A model generated the notes under the pieces. The model was not told the origin of the DNA. It searched no databases and saw only the letters and a list, made by a program, of their open reading frames with translations. Shown here piece after piece: positions 1 through 9,440 of a stretch of DNA of 64,000 bases. The stretch lies in assembly GCA_901538445.1 (NCBI GenBank), contig LR594584.1:2469738-2533737 (forward strand), written 5' to 3'. How positions within the stretch are numbered: the stretch's first letter is position 1; each line of letters begins with the position of its first letter. The position numbers were made by a program, and so were the translations under genes. The stretch is from Gemmataceae bacterium. Lineage in GTDB: Bacteria; Planctomycetota; Planctomycetia; Gemmatales; Gemmataceae.

Positions 1-130
1 CGACGTACCCCGCGTCGCCGAGACCCGGGTGCCCGGGCTCCAACTCGAGTTCGGTCGTGTCCGGCGGCACGACCATTGCGGCCGCGTCGATCGTCGCCCC
101 GTACTCGACCAGCGTACCCGGTTCCTTCAT
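1..130 (-). CDS. Hypothetical protein, N-terminal 43 residues only
   Basis: An open frame starts at an ATG on the minus strand (position 130) and runs off the left edge without a stop. A GGGAG motif lies about 9 bases upstream of the ATG and supports this start. The visible peptide begins MKEPGTLVEYG and is acidic and glycine/proline-rich, with the stretch EPGHPGLGDAG. It shows no signal peptide and no motif I can assign. The neighbouring gene is divergent, with 119 bp between the starts. Function unknown; most of the protein lies outside the window. Confidence 0.55.
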   Translation of the reverse strand, partial: MKEPGTLVEYGATIDAAAMVVPPDTTELELEPGHPGLGDAGYV

Positions 131-249
131 GTTCGCCGACTCCCGGTGGGTGGGGCGGAGGCTTCGACTATTCTATCCCGTGGCAACCGGGCGAGCGGCC
201 GTGCCGCGTAACGACCCGGACCGGATGCCGGCCCGATGGGAGGGGTTAA

Positions 250-1251
250 ATGCGTGCCGCGTACTTTGAGACGACCGGGGCTCCCGATGTTATTCACTTT
301 GGGGACGTGCCCACCCCCGTGCCGAAGGCCGGGGAGGTGCGGGTGAAGGTGCTGGCCGCGTCGATCAACCCGATCGACACGTACATCCGGAGCGGGGCCG
401 CGCCGATGCCGCTCCCGAAGCCCGCGATCACCGGAACCGACTTCGCCGGGGTCGTGGACGCGGTCGGACCGGGCGCGGGTCGGTACAGGGTCGGCGACCG
501 CGTCTGGGGGTCGAACCAGGGGCTCCTCGGCCGGCAGGGGACGTGTGCCGAGTTCGTGTGCGTGGAGGAGAAGTGGGCGTACCCGACCCCCGACGGCGTT
601 TCGGACGAGCAAGCGGCCGCGCTTGCGCTGGTGGGCATCACCGCTCACCTCGGGCTGTTCATCCGTGCGAACCTCCAGGCCGGCGAGACGGTGTTCGTGA
701 ACGGGGGAACGGGCGGGGTCGGGTCGATGGTCGTCCAGATGGCAAAGGTGTCCGGTGCGCGGGTCGTCACCAGCGCCGGGACCGATGAAAAAGCGGTGCT
801 GGCGCGTGAACTCGGGGCCGATGCCGTCGTCAATTACAAGGCGGAGGACTTTGCGGCCCGGGTGAAAGAGGCCGCCGGCGCGTCGGGTATCAACGTGTGG
901 TTCGAGACGCAACCGCCGACCGACCTCGACCGGACCGTGGACCTGATGGCCCCCCGCGGCCGGGTGGTGGTGATGGCCGGCCGAGCCGCCCGCCCGGTGC
1001 TGCCGAACGGCCCGTTCTACGTGAAGGGGCTCGCGCTGCTCGGGTTCGCGATGTTCAACATGACGCCCGACGAGCAGCGGACCTGTGCCGACGATATGAA
1101 CCGGTGGGCCGCGGCCGGGAAGCTCAAGGCGCTGATCGGGAAGACGTTCCCGCTGTCGCAGACCGCCGCCGCCCACACCCTTCAGGAAGACAACACGGCC
1201 CGGAAGGCGGGGACGCTCACCGGAAAGATCGTCATTTTGCCGGCAGGGTGA
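250..1251 (+). CDS. Zinc-independent quinone oxidoreductase-like MDR protein
   Basis: A 333-residue cytosolic medium-chain dehydrogenase/reductase, closest in look to NADPH:quinone reductases. The N-terminal GroES-like half carries ASINPIDTYIRSG and GTDFAGVVDAVG. The Rossmann half has the nucleotide-binding stretch NGGTGGVGSMVVQMAK at about residues 155-170, and the C-terminus ends GTLTGKIVILPAG. The Cys ligands of the structural zinc lobe of alcohol dehydrogenases are not evident, which fits the quinone reductase branch. Length is typical of the family. A GGGAGG site just before the ATG supports the start. It likely reduces quinones or related enones using NADPH; the substrate is not deducible. 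Confidence 0.85.
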   Translation: MRAAYFETTGAPDVIHFGDVPTPVPKAGEVRVKVLAASINPIDTYIRSGAAPMPLPKPAITGTDFAGVVDAVGPGAGRYRVGDRVWGSNQGLLGRQGTCAEFVCVEEKWAYPTPDGVSDEQAAALALVGITAHLGLFIRANLQAGETVFVNGGTGGVGSMVVQMAKVSGARVVTSAGTDEKAVLARELGADAVVNYKAEDFAARVKEAAGASGINVWFETQPPTDLDRTVDLMAPRGRVVVMAGRAARPVLPNGPFYVKGLALLGFAMFNMTPDEQRTCADDMNRWAAAGKLKALIGKTFPLSQTAAAHTLQEDNTARKAGTLTGKIVILPAG

Positions 1252-1297
1252 CGGACGCCGCGGTAGAATCGAGCAAAGTCTTGTCCCTGGCCACGGG

Positions 1298-2605
1298 GTG
1301 CGAATGTTCGCTCGATCACTGAGCTTGCTCGGCCTCGCCCTCGCGGTTGCCGGCCTCAACGCCGAGCCGGGGATCCGGGTGGTGGTCGCGCAGTCGAACT
1401 CGCCGGCGGCGGCGTTCTCGGCCCGACCCGCGAACGGCACCGTGTTCCAGGCCCTCCCCGATAAGGCCGAGTTGTCGTCGGGCGACATGCTCGTGAGCCT
1501 GCCCGGGGCGACCCTCACGTCGAAGAACGGCGCTGTCGCGGTCCGCACCCTGGCCGACTTCGACTCGCGCTCGCCGCTCCCGGTTCTCGACACCGGGTAC
1601 TCGCTCGTGAGCACGGCAGAGAAAGACATCGACCTCGAACTCGTGCTCGACCGGGGGAGAATCACCGTCACCAACGTGAAGCCGGACGGGCCGGCCACCG
1701 TCCGCCTCCGGTTCTGGGACCAGAACTGGAAGGTCGTGCTCGACGCACCCAAGACGCAGGTCACCCTCGAACTCAGTGGCCGCTGGACGGCGGGCACACG
1801 GTTCCGGCCCGCGGACCCGAACGCCGATCCGGCAAAGGCTCCCGCCCCCGTCGCGACGGCGCTTTTCCTCGTACTGACGGGCTCGGCTTCCGTTGATCGC
1901 GGCGGGGTGACCGTGGCAATGCGCGCCCCACCGGGGCCGGCCGAGCTCCGGTGGAACAGCCTCACCGGAACCGTCCCCCAACCGCAACGGCTCGAGAAGA
2001 TTCCGCAGTGGGCCGACCCCGAGGCCAACCTCTCGGCCGAAGGGCAGAAGGTGGCCGGGGCGTGCGAGCGGTTCCGCAACAGTCGCGCCGGGGACGGTGC
2101 CGCCGCCTTCGAGACCTACCTGACCTCGACCGAGCCCGTCAACCAGCGGGTCGCGCTTCTGGCCCTCTGCGGGCTCGACGACCTGGAGCGCCTCGAAAAG
2201 AGTCTCGCGACGGCGAAGACCCAGGAGCAGTGGGACTTCGGCGTGACGGTCCTCCGGCACTGGCTCGGTCGCACCCGCGGGCACGACCAGCAACTGTACC
2301 AACACCTCACCGCCCGCGGCGGTTATACTGAGAGCCAGGCACGCATCGTCCTCCAGCTGCTCCTCGGGTTCACACCCGAAGACCTCGCGCAGCCCGAGAC
2401 GTTCGAGGTGCTCATCGACTACCTCGGGAACCCGAAGCCGTCCGTCCGCAGCCTCGCGGCCTGGCACCTCGTCCGACTCGTACCGCAGGGGAAGGCGCTT
2501 GCGTACAAGCCGACAGCGACCGAGGCCGAGGCGCGCCTGTACCAGCAAGAGTGGAAAAAGATCATTCCCCCGGGCCAACTCCCGGGGGCCGTGAAGAAGC
2601 CCTGA
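1298..2605 (+). CDS. Secreted FecR-like domain protein
   Basis: A 435-residue exported protein. The start could be GTG 1298 or ATG 1304; both keep the hydrophobic signal segment (LLGLALAVAGLNA). Residues about 40-190 look like a FecR-type beta-rich domain: a GDMLVSLPGATLTSKNGAV stretch is followed by LELVLDRGRITVTN and a wall-like beta pattern. The C-terminal half (about 240-430) is helical and resembles HEAT-like helical repeats, ending KPSVRSLAAWHLVRLVP. FecR domains normally sense signals across the envelope, but no TM helix or partner TonB receptor is seen here. The next gene, also secreted, starts 52 bp downstream and may be cotranscribed. Function unproven. Confidence 0.65.
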   Translation: MRMFARSLSLLGLALAVAGLNAEPGIRVVVAQSNSPAAAFSARPANGTVFQALPDKAELSSGDMLVSLPGATLTSKNGAVAVRTLADFDSRSPLPVLDTGYSLVSTAEKDIDLELVLDRGRITVTNVKPDGPATVRLRFWDQNWKVVLDAPKTQVTLELSGRWTAGTRFRPADPNADPAKAPAPVATALFLVLTGSASVDRGGVTVAMRAPPGPAELRWNSLTGTVPQPQRLEKIPQWADPEANLSAEGQKVAGACERFRNSRAGDGAAAFETYLTSTEPVNQRVALLALCGLDDLERLEKSLATAKTQEQWDFGVTVLRHWLGRTRGHDQQLYQHLTARGGYTESQARIVLQLLLGFTPEDLAQPETFEVLIDYLGNPKPSVRSLAAWHLVRLVPQGKALAYKPTATEAEARLYQQEWKKIIPPGQLPGAVKKP

Positions 2606-2657
2606 TCCATTACCCGTGCGGCGGAGCCAATCGGATCCTTCAACCGAGGAATCCAGC

Positions 2658-3839
2658 ATGTACCGAATCGCCTTCTGCGGGCTCGCCGTGGCCCTGACAC
2701 CCGCCGTCACGCTGGCGCAGTTCGTCGCGCCCGGGTTCATCCCGGCGAACCCCGCTCCGAACAGCCCGTTCGGCCCGCTCACGCCTTACCGGAACACGCC
2801 GTACCTCGGGGTCAACACCCGCTCGATTTACGGGAACATCACCATTGGGCAGCCGATTCCGTTCAACAACCCGCTGAACCGCATCACGAACGCCCCGTTT
2901 TACTACTGGACGGCCCCGCCCCAGTACGCGCCGCCGCCGCTCGTCCCGTGGGCCACGGGTTCCCCCGCGAACCGCGTCAGCCACGGGTACATGGCGGGCG
3001 GGGCGTCGAACACCAACGTGCTCCTGCACGCGCAGCGCGAGATGGACCGGGCGCAGCGCGACGCGGGCACCCGTGCGCGGGCCGGTGCGGTCGCAGCGAA
3101 GAACGCAATCGATGAGGAGTGGAACTACGAGAGGGGGGCGGTTGGCCTCCCGGGGGGGCTCAAGGCGGTCACCGACCGGCCCGACGAACTCGTGCGGGCA
3201 CTTGCCGTGGCCGACGAGTACGAACTCGTCTCCGGTCAGGCCCTGAACCAGATCCTCGCCGCGGTGGTTGCCGCCGAAGGGAAGGGGGCCAAGGGGCCGT
3301 CGGCGTTCCTCGCGCCGCAACTGATCTCGGAGGTGCGGTTCGCCGGCCCGCCCGCGGCCGACGCCGTCAACTTCCTCCTCACCGGCTCGAAACTCAACTT
3401 CCCCGCGGCGTTCGAAGACCCGCGGTTGAAGGATGTGCGCGAGGAACTCGACCGCGACTTCGCCGCCGTCGCTGCGGTCCTGCGGGACGGGAAACTACCC
3501 GAGCAGGGGAGGGTGATGCAGTTCGGGCTCGCCCTCCGGCGACTCGGGGACGTGGCCGGTCCCGTGATCCGGGAACTTCCGTTCGACGACGCGGTCGGCG
3601 CCCGGCGGTTCCTGAACCGACTCGAGGTCGCCCTGATCGCGTTTAAGGCCCCGAACTCGTTCCTGATGTTCAACCCGGCGTGGACGACCGAAGGCGGCAG
3701 CGTCGGCGAGTTGGTCAAACACATGGCCAAGTTCAAGCTCCAGTTCGGACCGGTGTCCGCCGACTCCAGCGAGTCGTATGCGGCACTGCACAAGGGGCTG
3801 TCCACGTACCTGTTCGTTCTCACACAGCCGAAGAAGTAA
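2658..3839 (+). CDS. Secreted hypothetical protein
   Basis: The start is ATG 2658, with GAGGA seven bases upstream; upstream in-frame codons lack this site and would bury the signal peptide. The product is 393 residues. It has a clear Sec signal (YRIAFCGLAVALTPAVTLAQ) and then about 100 residues rich in Pro, Asn, Tyr and Ala (FIPANPAPNSPFGPLTPYRN). The rest is an alpha-helical region without recognised catalytic motifs. I do not recognise the family; the composition suggests a planctomycete periplasmic or envelope protein. It may share a transcript with the FecR-like gene upstream. A 207-bp gap with a promoter separates it from gmd. Confidence 0.6.
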   Translation: MYRIAFCGLAVALTPAVTLAQFVAPGFIPANPAPNSPFGPLTPYRNTPYLGVNTRSIYGNITIGQPIPFNNPLNRITNAPFYYWTAPPQYAPPPLVPWATGSPANRVSHGYMAGGASNTNVLLHAQREMDRAQRDAGTRARAGAVAAKNAIDEEWNYERGAVGLPGGLKAVTDRPDELVRALAVADEYELVSGQALNQILAAVVAAEGKGAKGPSAFLAPQLISEVRFAGPPAADAVNFLLTGSKLNFPAAFEDPRLKDVREELDRDFAAVAAVLRDGKLPEQGRVMQFGLALRRLGDVAGPVIRELPFDDAVGARRFLNRLEVALIAFKAPNSFLMFNPAWTTEGGSVGELVKHMAKFKLQFGPVSADSSESYAALHKGLSTYLFVLTQPKK

Positions 3840-5042
<1,203 letters not shown>

Positions 5043-5045
5043 GGA

Positions 5046-5092
5046 GTGCGGGGTGCGGAGTCGAAACCCGTGCGGCGGTCCGCACCCCGCAC
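5046..5092. repeat. 14-bp inverted repeat between gmd and rmd
   Basis: Arms at 5046-5059 (GTGCGGGGTGCGGA) and 5079-5092 are perfect reverse complements around a 19-base loop. The palindrome starts four bases after the gmd stop and ends 14 bases before the next ATG. No T-run follows, so it may attenuate or protect the mRNA rather than end transcription, or be an intergenic repeat insertion. Confidence 0.7.
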
Positions 5093-5106
5093 CCCGAACT
5101 GTTGTT

Positions 5107-6072
5107 ATGAGAATCCTGATTACCGGGATCACCGGGTTCGTTGGCGGGCACCTGGTCGAGGCCCTGGTGCCGCTCGGCCACGCCCTGTTCGGCCTGGGCC
5201 GCGGCAGCGCCTGGCCGGCCCCGCTCGCGCACCTGGGCGGCCGGGTCGAGCTCCACGCCGGCGACGTGGCCGACGCGGATCGCGTCGAGGCCGTCCTCAA
5301 GCTCGCACGCCCGGACTGGCTGGTCCACCTGGCCGGGTACGCCAACCCGGGCCGCTCGTTCCTGGAGCAGGACGCCTGCTGGCGGGACAACCTGACCGCC
5401 ACCCGCGTCCTCTACGACGCTGTGGTCCGCACCGGACTGCGGCCCCGCATCCTGTTCGTCTCGACGGGGCTGATCTACGGCGAGCCGGACGAGGGCCGGG
5501 CGACGTGCGACGAGCGCACCACCATCAAGCCGGCCACGCCCTACGCCGCGAGCAAGGCGGCCGCCGACGTCCTGAGCTACCAGTACACCCGCAGCCCCGG
5601 GCTCGACATCGTCCGGGTGCGGCTGTTCAACCAGATCGGCCCGCGGCAGAGCGCGGACTACGCCGTGGCGAACTTCGCGCGGCAGATCGCCGCGGCCGAG
5701 GCTGGGGCGCAACCGCCGGTCATCGAGACCGGCGACCTGAGCGCCCACCGGGACATCACCGACGTCCGCGACATGGTCGCCGCGTTCCCCCCGCTGCTGG
5801 AGCGCGGCCGGGCGGGCGAGGCGTACAACGCCGGCCGCGGCGAGACGTACAGCATCCGCGACCTGCTCGACAAGATGATCGCCCTGGCCCGCGTGAAGGT
5901 CGAGGTGCGGCAGAAGCCCGAGCCCGAGCGCAAGGCCGACACCGCGGTCACCCGGGCCGACGCCCGGAAGCTCCGCGACACGACCGGGTGGGTGCCCCGG
6001 ATCCCGCTCGAACAGACCCTGGCCGACACCCTCGACGACTGGCGGAAGGCGACCGGCACCCGGCCGGCGTGA
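5107..6072 (+). CDS. GDP-4-keto-6-deoxy-D-mannose reductase-like epimerase
   Basis: A 321-residue extended short-chain dehydrogenase. It has an N-terminal NAD(P) motif (TGITGFVGGHL), an active-site STGLIYG strand, and Tyr146-x3-Lys150 (YAASK). The C-terminal part holds the substrate segment VRLFNQIGPRQS and the RADARKLRDTTGW ending seen in RMD enzymes. Directly behind gmd, the likely reaction is 4-keto reduction of GDP-4-keto-6-deoxy-mannose to GDP-D-rhamnose; this is inferred from context and motif pattern. A GDP-fucose synthase or UDP-sugar epimerase role is less likely, because the strand pattern and RLFNQIGP match RMD better. The gap to ugd is 37 bp, suggesting one operon. Confidence 0.8.
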   Translation: MRILITGITGFVGGHLVEALVPLGHALFGLGRGSAWPAPLAHLGGRVELHAGDVADADRVEAVLKLARPDWLVHLAGYANPGRSFLEQDACWRDNLTATRVLYDAVVRTGLRPRILFVSTGLIYGEPDEGRATCDERTTIKPATPYAASKAAADVLSYQYTRSPGLDIVRVRLFNQIGPRQSADYAVANFARQIAAAEAGAQPPVIETGDLSAHRDITDVRDMVAAFPPLLERGRAGEAYNAGRGETYSIRDLLDKMIALARVKVEVRQKPEPERKADTAVTRADARKLRDTTGWVPRIPLEQTLADTLDDWRKATGTRPA

Positions 6073-6109
6073 GGCTCGGACGGCATCGCTCGCACTGCGG
6101 AGGACGCGA

Positions 6110-7438
6110 ATGAAGGTGGCTGTGATCGGCACCGGGTACGTCGGGCTCGTGACGGGCACCTGCCTCGCGGAGAGCGGCAACGATGTCGCGTGCGTGGACA
6201 ACAACGCGGCCAAGGTCCAGGTCCTCAACGACAACCGCATCCCGATCTACGAGCCGGGGTTGCTCGAACTGGTCCAGCGGAACAAGCGAGAGGGGCGGCT
6301 GACGTTCACGACAGACCTCGTCGCGGCGGTCCGGGCCGCCCGGCTCATCTTCATCGCCGTCGGCACCCCTCAGTCCGAGGAGGGCGACGCCGACCTGACC
6401 GCGGTGTTCGCCGTCGCAGATGCGATCGGCGAGGCGCTCAAGTCGCTCCCCCCCGGCAAGCCCGGCGACCGCGTCGTCATCACCAAGAGCACGGTCCCCG
6501 TGGGCACGAACGCGGCCGTCGCCGCACGCCTCGCGGCGAAAGGGTGCGGTCACGTGGACGTCGCGAGCAACCCCGAGTTCCTCAAGGAAGGCGCGGCGAT
6601 CGAGGACTTCATGAAGCCGGACCGCGTGGTCGTCGGCGTGCGGAGCCCCGAGGTCGGCGAGGTTCTCCGCGAGCTGTACGCCCCGTTCCTGCGGACCGAG
6701 CGGCCGTTCCTGGTCATGACGCCCGAGTCGGCCGAGATGACGAAGTACGCCGCGAACGCGATGCTCGCCACGAAGATCAGTTTCATCAACGAGATGGCGA
6801 ACTTGTGCGACCGGCTCGGGGCCGACATCAACGACGTCCGCAAGGGGATCGGGCACGACCAGCGGATCGGGTTCCAGTTCCTGTTCCCCGGCCCCGGCTA
6901 CGGCGGCTCGTGCTTCCCGAAGGACGTCGAGGCGATCGTCGCGATGGGCCGCCGCACCGGGCTCCCGCTGCGACTGATGCAGGCCGTTGACGCGGTGAAC
7001 GACGCCCAAAAAGAGGTGCTGTTCCAGAAGGTGTGGGCGCACTTCTCGGGGCAGCTCACGGGGAAGACCTTGGCCGTGTGGGGGCTCGCGTTCAAGCCGC
7101 GGACCGACGACGTCCGCGAGGCCCCGGCCCTCACGCTCGTGAACGCGCTCCTCGCGGCCGGTGCGAGCGTGCGGGTCCACGACCCCGAGGCGATGGGAAA
7201 CATCCGCGAGATCTACGGCGACAAGCTGCACTACGCCGACCGCCCCTACGGCGCGCTCGAGGGGGCCGACGGGCTCGTGATCGTGACCGAGTGGCAGGAG
7301 TTCCGGAACCCGGACTTCGAGGTGATCCGGCGGCTGCTCAAGGACCGGGTGATCTTCGACGGGCGGAACATCTACGAGCCGAGGAACATGGCCGCGCTCG
7401 GGTTCACCTACTACGGCATCGGCCGGGGCTCGAAGTAG
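6110..7438 (+). CDS. ugd: UDP-glucose 6-dehydrogenase
   Basis: Oxidises UDP-glucose to UDP-glucuronate with two NAD+. The 442-residue protein has the N-terminal nucleotide motif GTGYVGLVTGTCLAESGN, the central helix EMTKYAANAMLATKISFINE, and the catalytic cysteine C268 in GPGYGGSCFPKD. The C-terminal domain contains WGLAFKPRTDDVREAPA. These are the full set expected for the family, and the length is normal. GAGGAC lies in front of the ATG. It sits 37 bp behind the GDP-sugar reductase, so the cluster supplies at least two activated sugars for exopolysaccharide or glycoprotein assembly. It is convergent with ribBA. Confidence 0.95.
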   Translation: MKVAVIGTGYVGLVTGTCLAESGNDVACVDNNAAKVQVLNDNRIPIYEPGLLELVQRNKREGRLTFTTDLVAAVRAARLIFIAVGTPQSEEGDADLTAVFAVADAIGEALKSLPPGKPGDRVVITKSTVPVGTNAAVAARLAAKGCGHVDVASNPEFLKEGAAIEDFMKPDRVVVGVRSPEVGEVLRELYAPFLRTERPFLVMTPESAEMTKYAANAMLATKISFINEMANLCDRLGADINDVRKGIGHDQRIGFQFLFPGPGYGGSCFPKDVEAIVAMGRRTGLPLRLMQAVDAVNDAQKEVLFQKVWAHFSGQLTGKTLAVWGLAFKPRTDDVREAPALTLVNALLAAGASVRVHDPEAMGNIREIYGDKLHYADRPYGALEGADGLVIVTEWQEFRNPDFEVIRRLLKDRVIFDGRNIYEPRNMAALGFTYYGIGRGSK

Positions 7439-7464
7439 GCGAGCAGTTGGCGTGCCGCGACCGC

Positions 7465-8730
7465 TCACCCGCCGCCCTTGTCCAGCTCGTCGAGGAGGTG
7501 GCCGAGCTTGGCCTTCTTCGTGGCGAGGTAGTCGCGGTTGTGGTCGCCGGGGACCATCTGAATCGGCACCCGCTCGACGATCCGCAGGCCGTACCCCTCC
7601 AGGCCGATCACCTTCCGCGGGTTGTTCGTCAGCAGCTTGATGTCGCGGACGCCGAGGTCGTGGAGGATCTGCGCGCCGATGCCGAAGTGCCGCAGGTCCG
7701 GGGCGAACCCGAGCCGGCGGTTCGCCTCGACGGTGTCGAGCCCCTCTTCCTGCTGGAGCTTGTACGCCTTCAGCTTGTTCAGCAGGCCGATCCCGCGGCC
7801 CTCCTGCCGCATGTACACGATAACGCCGCGGCCGGCCGCCGCCACCTGTTGCATCGCGTACTGGAGCTGCGGCCCGCAGTCGCACTTCGCCGAGTGGAGC
7901 ACGTCGCCGGTAAGGCACTCGCTGTGCATCCGCACGAGCGCCGGCTCGACCTGGACGGGAACACCGTCCGCCCCGGCGACCCCGATGCCGCCGAGCGTCA
8001 GCGCGAGGTGCGGTTCCTGGTCCACCATCGAGGTGTACGCGAACAGGTCGAACTCGCCGAAATCGGTCGGCAGCTTGAGCGCGATCTCGCGGCGGACCAG
8101 CTTCTCGCGGCGGCGGCGGTGCTCGATGAGGTCGGCGATGGTACACATCTTCAGGCCGTGCGTCGCGCAGAACGTTCGCAGGTCCGGGAGGCGGGCCATC
8201 GTGCCGTCTTCGTTCAGCACCTCGCAGATGACCGCGATCTCGCGCAGGCCCGCGAGCCGGCACAGGTCCACGCTCCCCTCGGTGTGCCCGGCGCGAACCA
8301 GCACCCCGCCCGGCTTGGCGATGAGGCCGTCCATGTGGCCCTTGTCGCGGACGAGGTCTTGTGAAGTGGAGTTCGGGTCGGCGCACACCTGGATCGTGCG
8401 GCACCGGTCGAACGCCGAGATGCCGGTGGTGACCCCGTAGCGGGCGTCGAAGTTGTGCGTGAAGGGTGTGGCGGTGGGGTCGAGGTTGACCCCCGGGAGG
8501 AGGTCGAGGCCGAGGCGGTCGGCGTGGGGCCGCGAGAACGAGACGCACAGCCGGCCGCACGCCTCGCGGATCATGAAGTTGACGGCCGCGGGCGTCATCG
8601 CCTCGGCGGCCATCACCACGTCGCCCTCGTTCTCGCGGTGCTCGTCGTCGACCAGCACGATCATCCGGCCCGCCCGGAGTTCATCAAGGGCCACGTCGAT
8701 CGTGCAGAACCCGCGGTCGGAGCTGGGCAT
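7465..8730 (-). CDS. ribBA: Bifunctional riboflavin synthesis protein: DHBP synthase / GTP cyclohydrolase II
   Basis: Catalyses the two entry reactions of riboflavin synthesis. The start is ATG 8730, giving 421 residues; upstream in-frame sequence is repeat-rich and not family-like. The N-terminal DHBP synthase domain (about 1-205) shows [16 protein letters not shown] and [11 protein letters not shown]. The usual RPGH stretch reads RDKGH here, keeping the histidine. The C-terminal GTP cyclohydrolase II domain (about 210-410) has the zinc cysteines C272, C283 and C285 and RQEGRGIGL. No strong Shine-Dalgarno site and no FMN riboswitch consensus are visible upstream. A 20-bp repeat array and a TACAAT box lie upstream and may matter for expression. 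Confidence 0.95.
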   Translation of the reverse strand: MPSSDRGFCTIDVALDELRAGRMIVLVDDEHRENEGDVVMAAEAMTPAAVNFMIREACGRLCVSFSRPHADRLGLDLLPGVNLDPTATPFTHNFDARYGVTTGISAFDRCRTIQVCADPNSTSQDLVRDKGHMDGLIAKPGGVLVRAGHTEGSVDLCRLAGLREIAVICEVLNEDGTMARLPDLRTFCATHGLKMCTIADLIEHRRRREKLVRREIALKLPTDFGEFDLFAYTSMVDQEPHLALTLGGIGVAGADGVPVQVEPALVRMHSECLTGDVLHSAKCDCGPQLQYAMQQVAAAGRGVIVYMRQEGRGIGLLNKLKAYKLQQEEGLDTVEANRRLGFAPDLRHFGIGAQILHDLGVRDIKLLTNNPRKVIGLEGYGLRIVERVPIQMVPGDHNRDYLATKKAKLGHLLDELDKGGG

Positions 8731-8769
8731 CGGAGGCACCGTTCGGAGGGATCGCGACACGTTTCGGGA

Positions 8770-8775
8770 ATTGTA
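8770..8775 (-). promoter_or_regulatory. Candidate -10 box for ribBA
   Basis: On the minus strand the sequence TACAAT lies 40 bp before the ribBA ATG. No good -35 box stands at 16-18 bp upstream, so this is only a candidate. Confidence 0.3.
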
Positions 8776-8910
8776 CGCACACGAGCCGCACCCCGGCACA
8801 GCGGATCCGGTCGAACGGAGATGGTCCGAGCCCGCTGGTAACGGCGCGTCGGTTCGGTGTGTGTCGGGAGGGGAAGTGGTGGGGAATGGTTCTGGCGGAT
8901 TCGGGGGGTG

Positions 8911-9030
8911 GGGTCTCCAGAACCAACGAAAACTCTCCAGAATGACCCGAAACTCTCCAGAAAGACCCGAAACTCTCCAGAACCAAGCCCAACTCTCCAG
9001 AACCAAACCGCCGCTCGCCAGAAGAAAGAC
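8911..9030. repeat. Tandem array of 20-bp repeats (five to six units)
   Basis: Units begin every 20 bp at 8911, 8931, 8951, 8971 and 8991, with a worn sixth at 9011. The core AACTCTCCAGAA is identical in four units; the last eight bases vary around an A/C-rich consensus. The first unit has GGGTCTCCAGAA and the sixth CCGCTCGCCAGAA. One inverted copy of the core (CTGGAGAGT) lies at 9074-9082. There are no spacers, so this is a direct array, not CRISPR. It lies about 180 bp upstream of the ribBA start and may be a set of protein-binding sites two helical turns apart. Confidence 0.85.
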
Positions 9031-9106
9031 TGCTTCGACCTCCAAGGCATCCTGCCGGAGAAGTTCTCCTCGTCTGGAGAGTCACGGGACGGGTACTTCT
9101 GGCATC

Positions 9107-9247
9107 GCCCACTCCCCTTGCGGGATTTTCTGCTTCGGGCCGCGAGGCTCTGCGAGCGGGTGAGGGGTGAAGCGGCAACCTCTCGGCAGGTTCACCCCTC
9201 ACCCGGCCACGAAGCGCGGCCTCCCTCTCCCGCAAGGGGAGTGGGGC
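9107..9247. repeat. Large nested palindrome
   Basis: The outer arms 9108-9125 and 9228-9245 are an 18-bp perfect inverted repeat (core CTCCCCTTGCGGGA). Inner arms 9157-9171 and 9191-9205 form a second perfect 15-bp pair (CGGGTGAGGGGTGAA). Parts of the sequence between them also pair imperfectly. The whole element could fold as one hairpin of about 140 nt. It resembles the miniature intergenic repeats common in high-GC bacteria; no coding capacity is seen. Confidence 0.8.
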
Positions 9248-9440
9248 ACAACCGAAACCCCGGTCGCATCGGTTGCGATGGGTCAACTTCCAACGACCAC
9301 TCTCCCAAAACCAGCGTACAACTCGGGGTGGCGCGACACAATGTGGGATGCTGCGCCGCGTATTATGGGGGAGGTGACCCCGAACCCCGTGGGTCGAAAC
9401 CGGTTGGGTCGGAAACGCAGCAGGTCTGCAGGATGCGGCG

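Larger units (their letters stand above)
8731..9440. other. 710-bp intergenic region with repeats, no gene
   Basis: No frame here shows a credible protein: translations across it follow the 20-bp repeat or palindrome and change register. It holds the ribBA leader, a 20-bp tandem repeat array (8911-9030) and a large nested palindrome (9107-9247). Positions 9248-9440 show nothing I can assign. Confidence 0.7.

Noticed and set aside
8731-8910. FMN riboswitch before ribBA
   Set aside because: The conserved RFN element boxes were looked for on the minus strand and not found.
8911-9030. Possible CRISPR array
   Set aside because: Repeats abut directly with no unique spacers, units are only 20 bp, and no cas gene is seen in the window.
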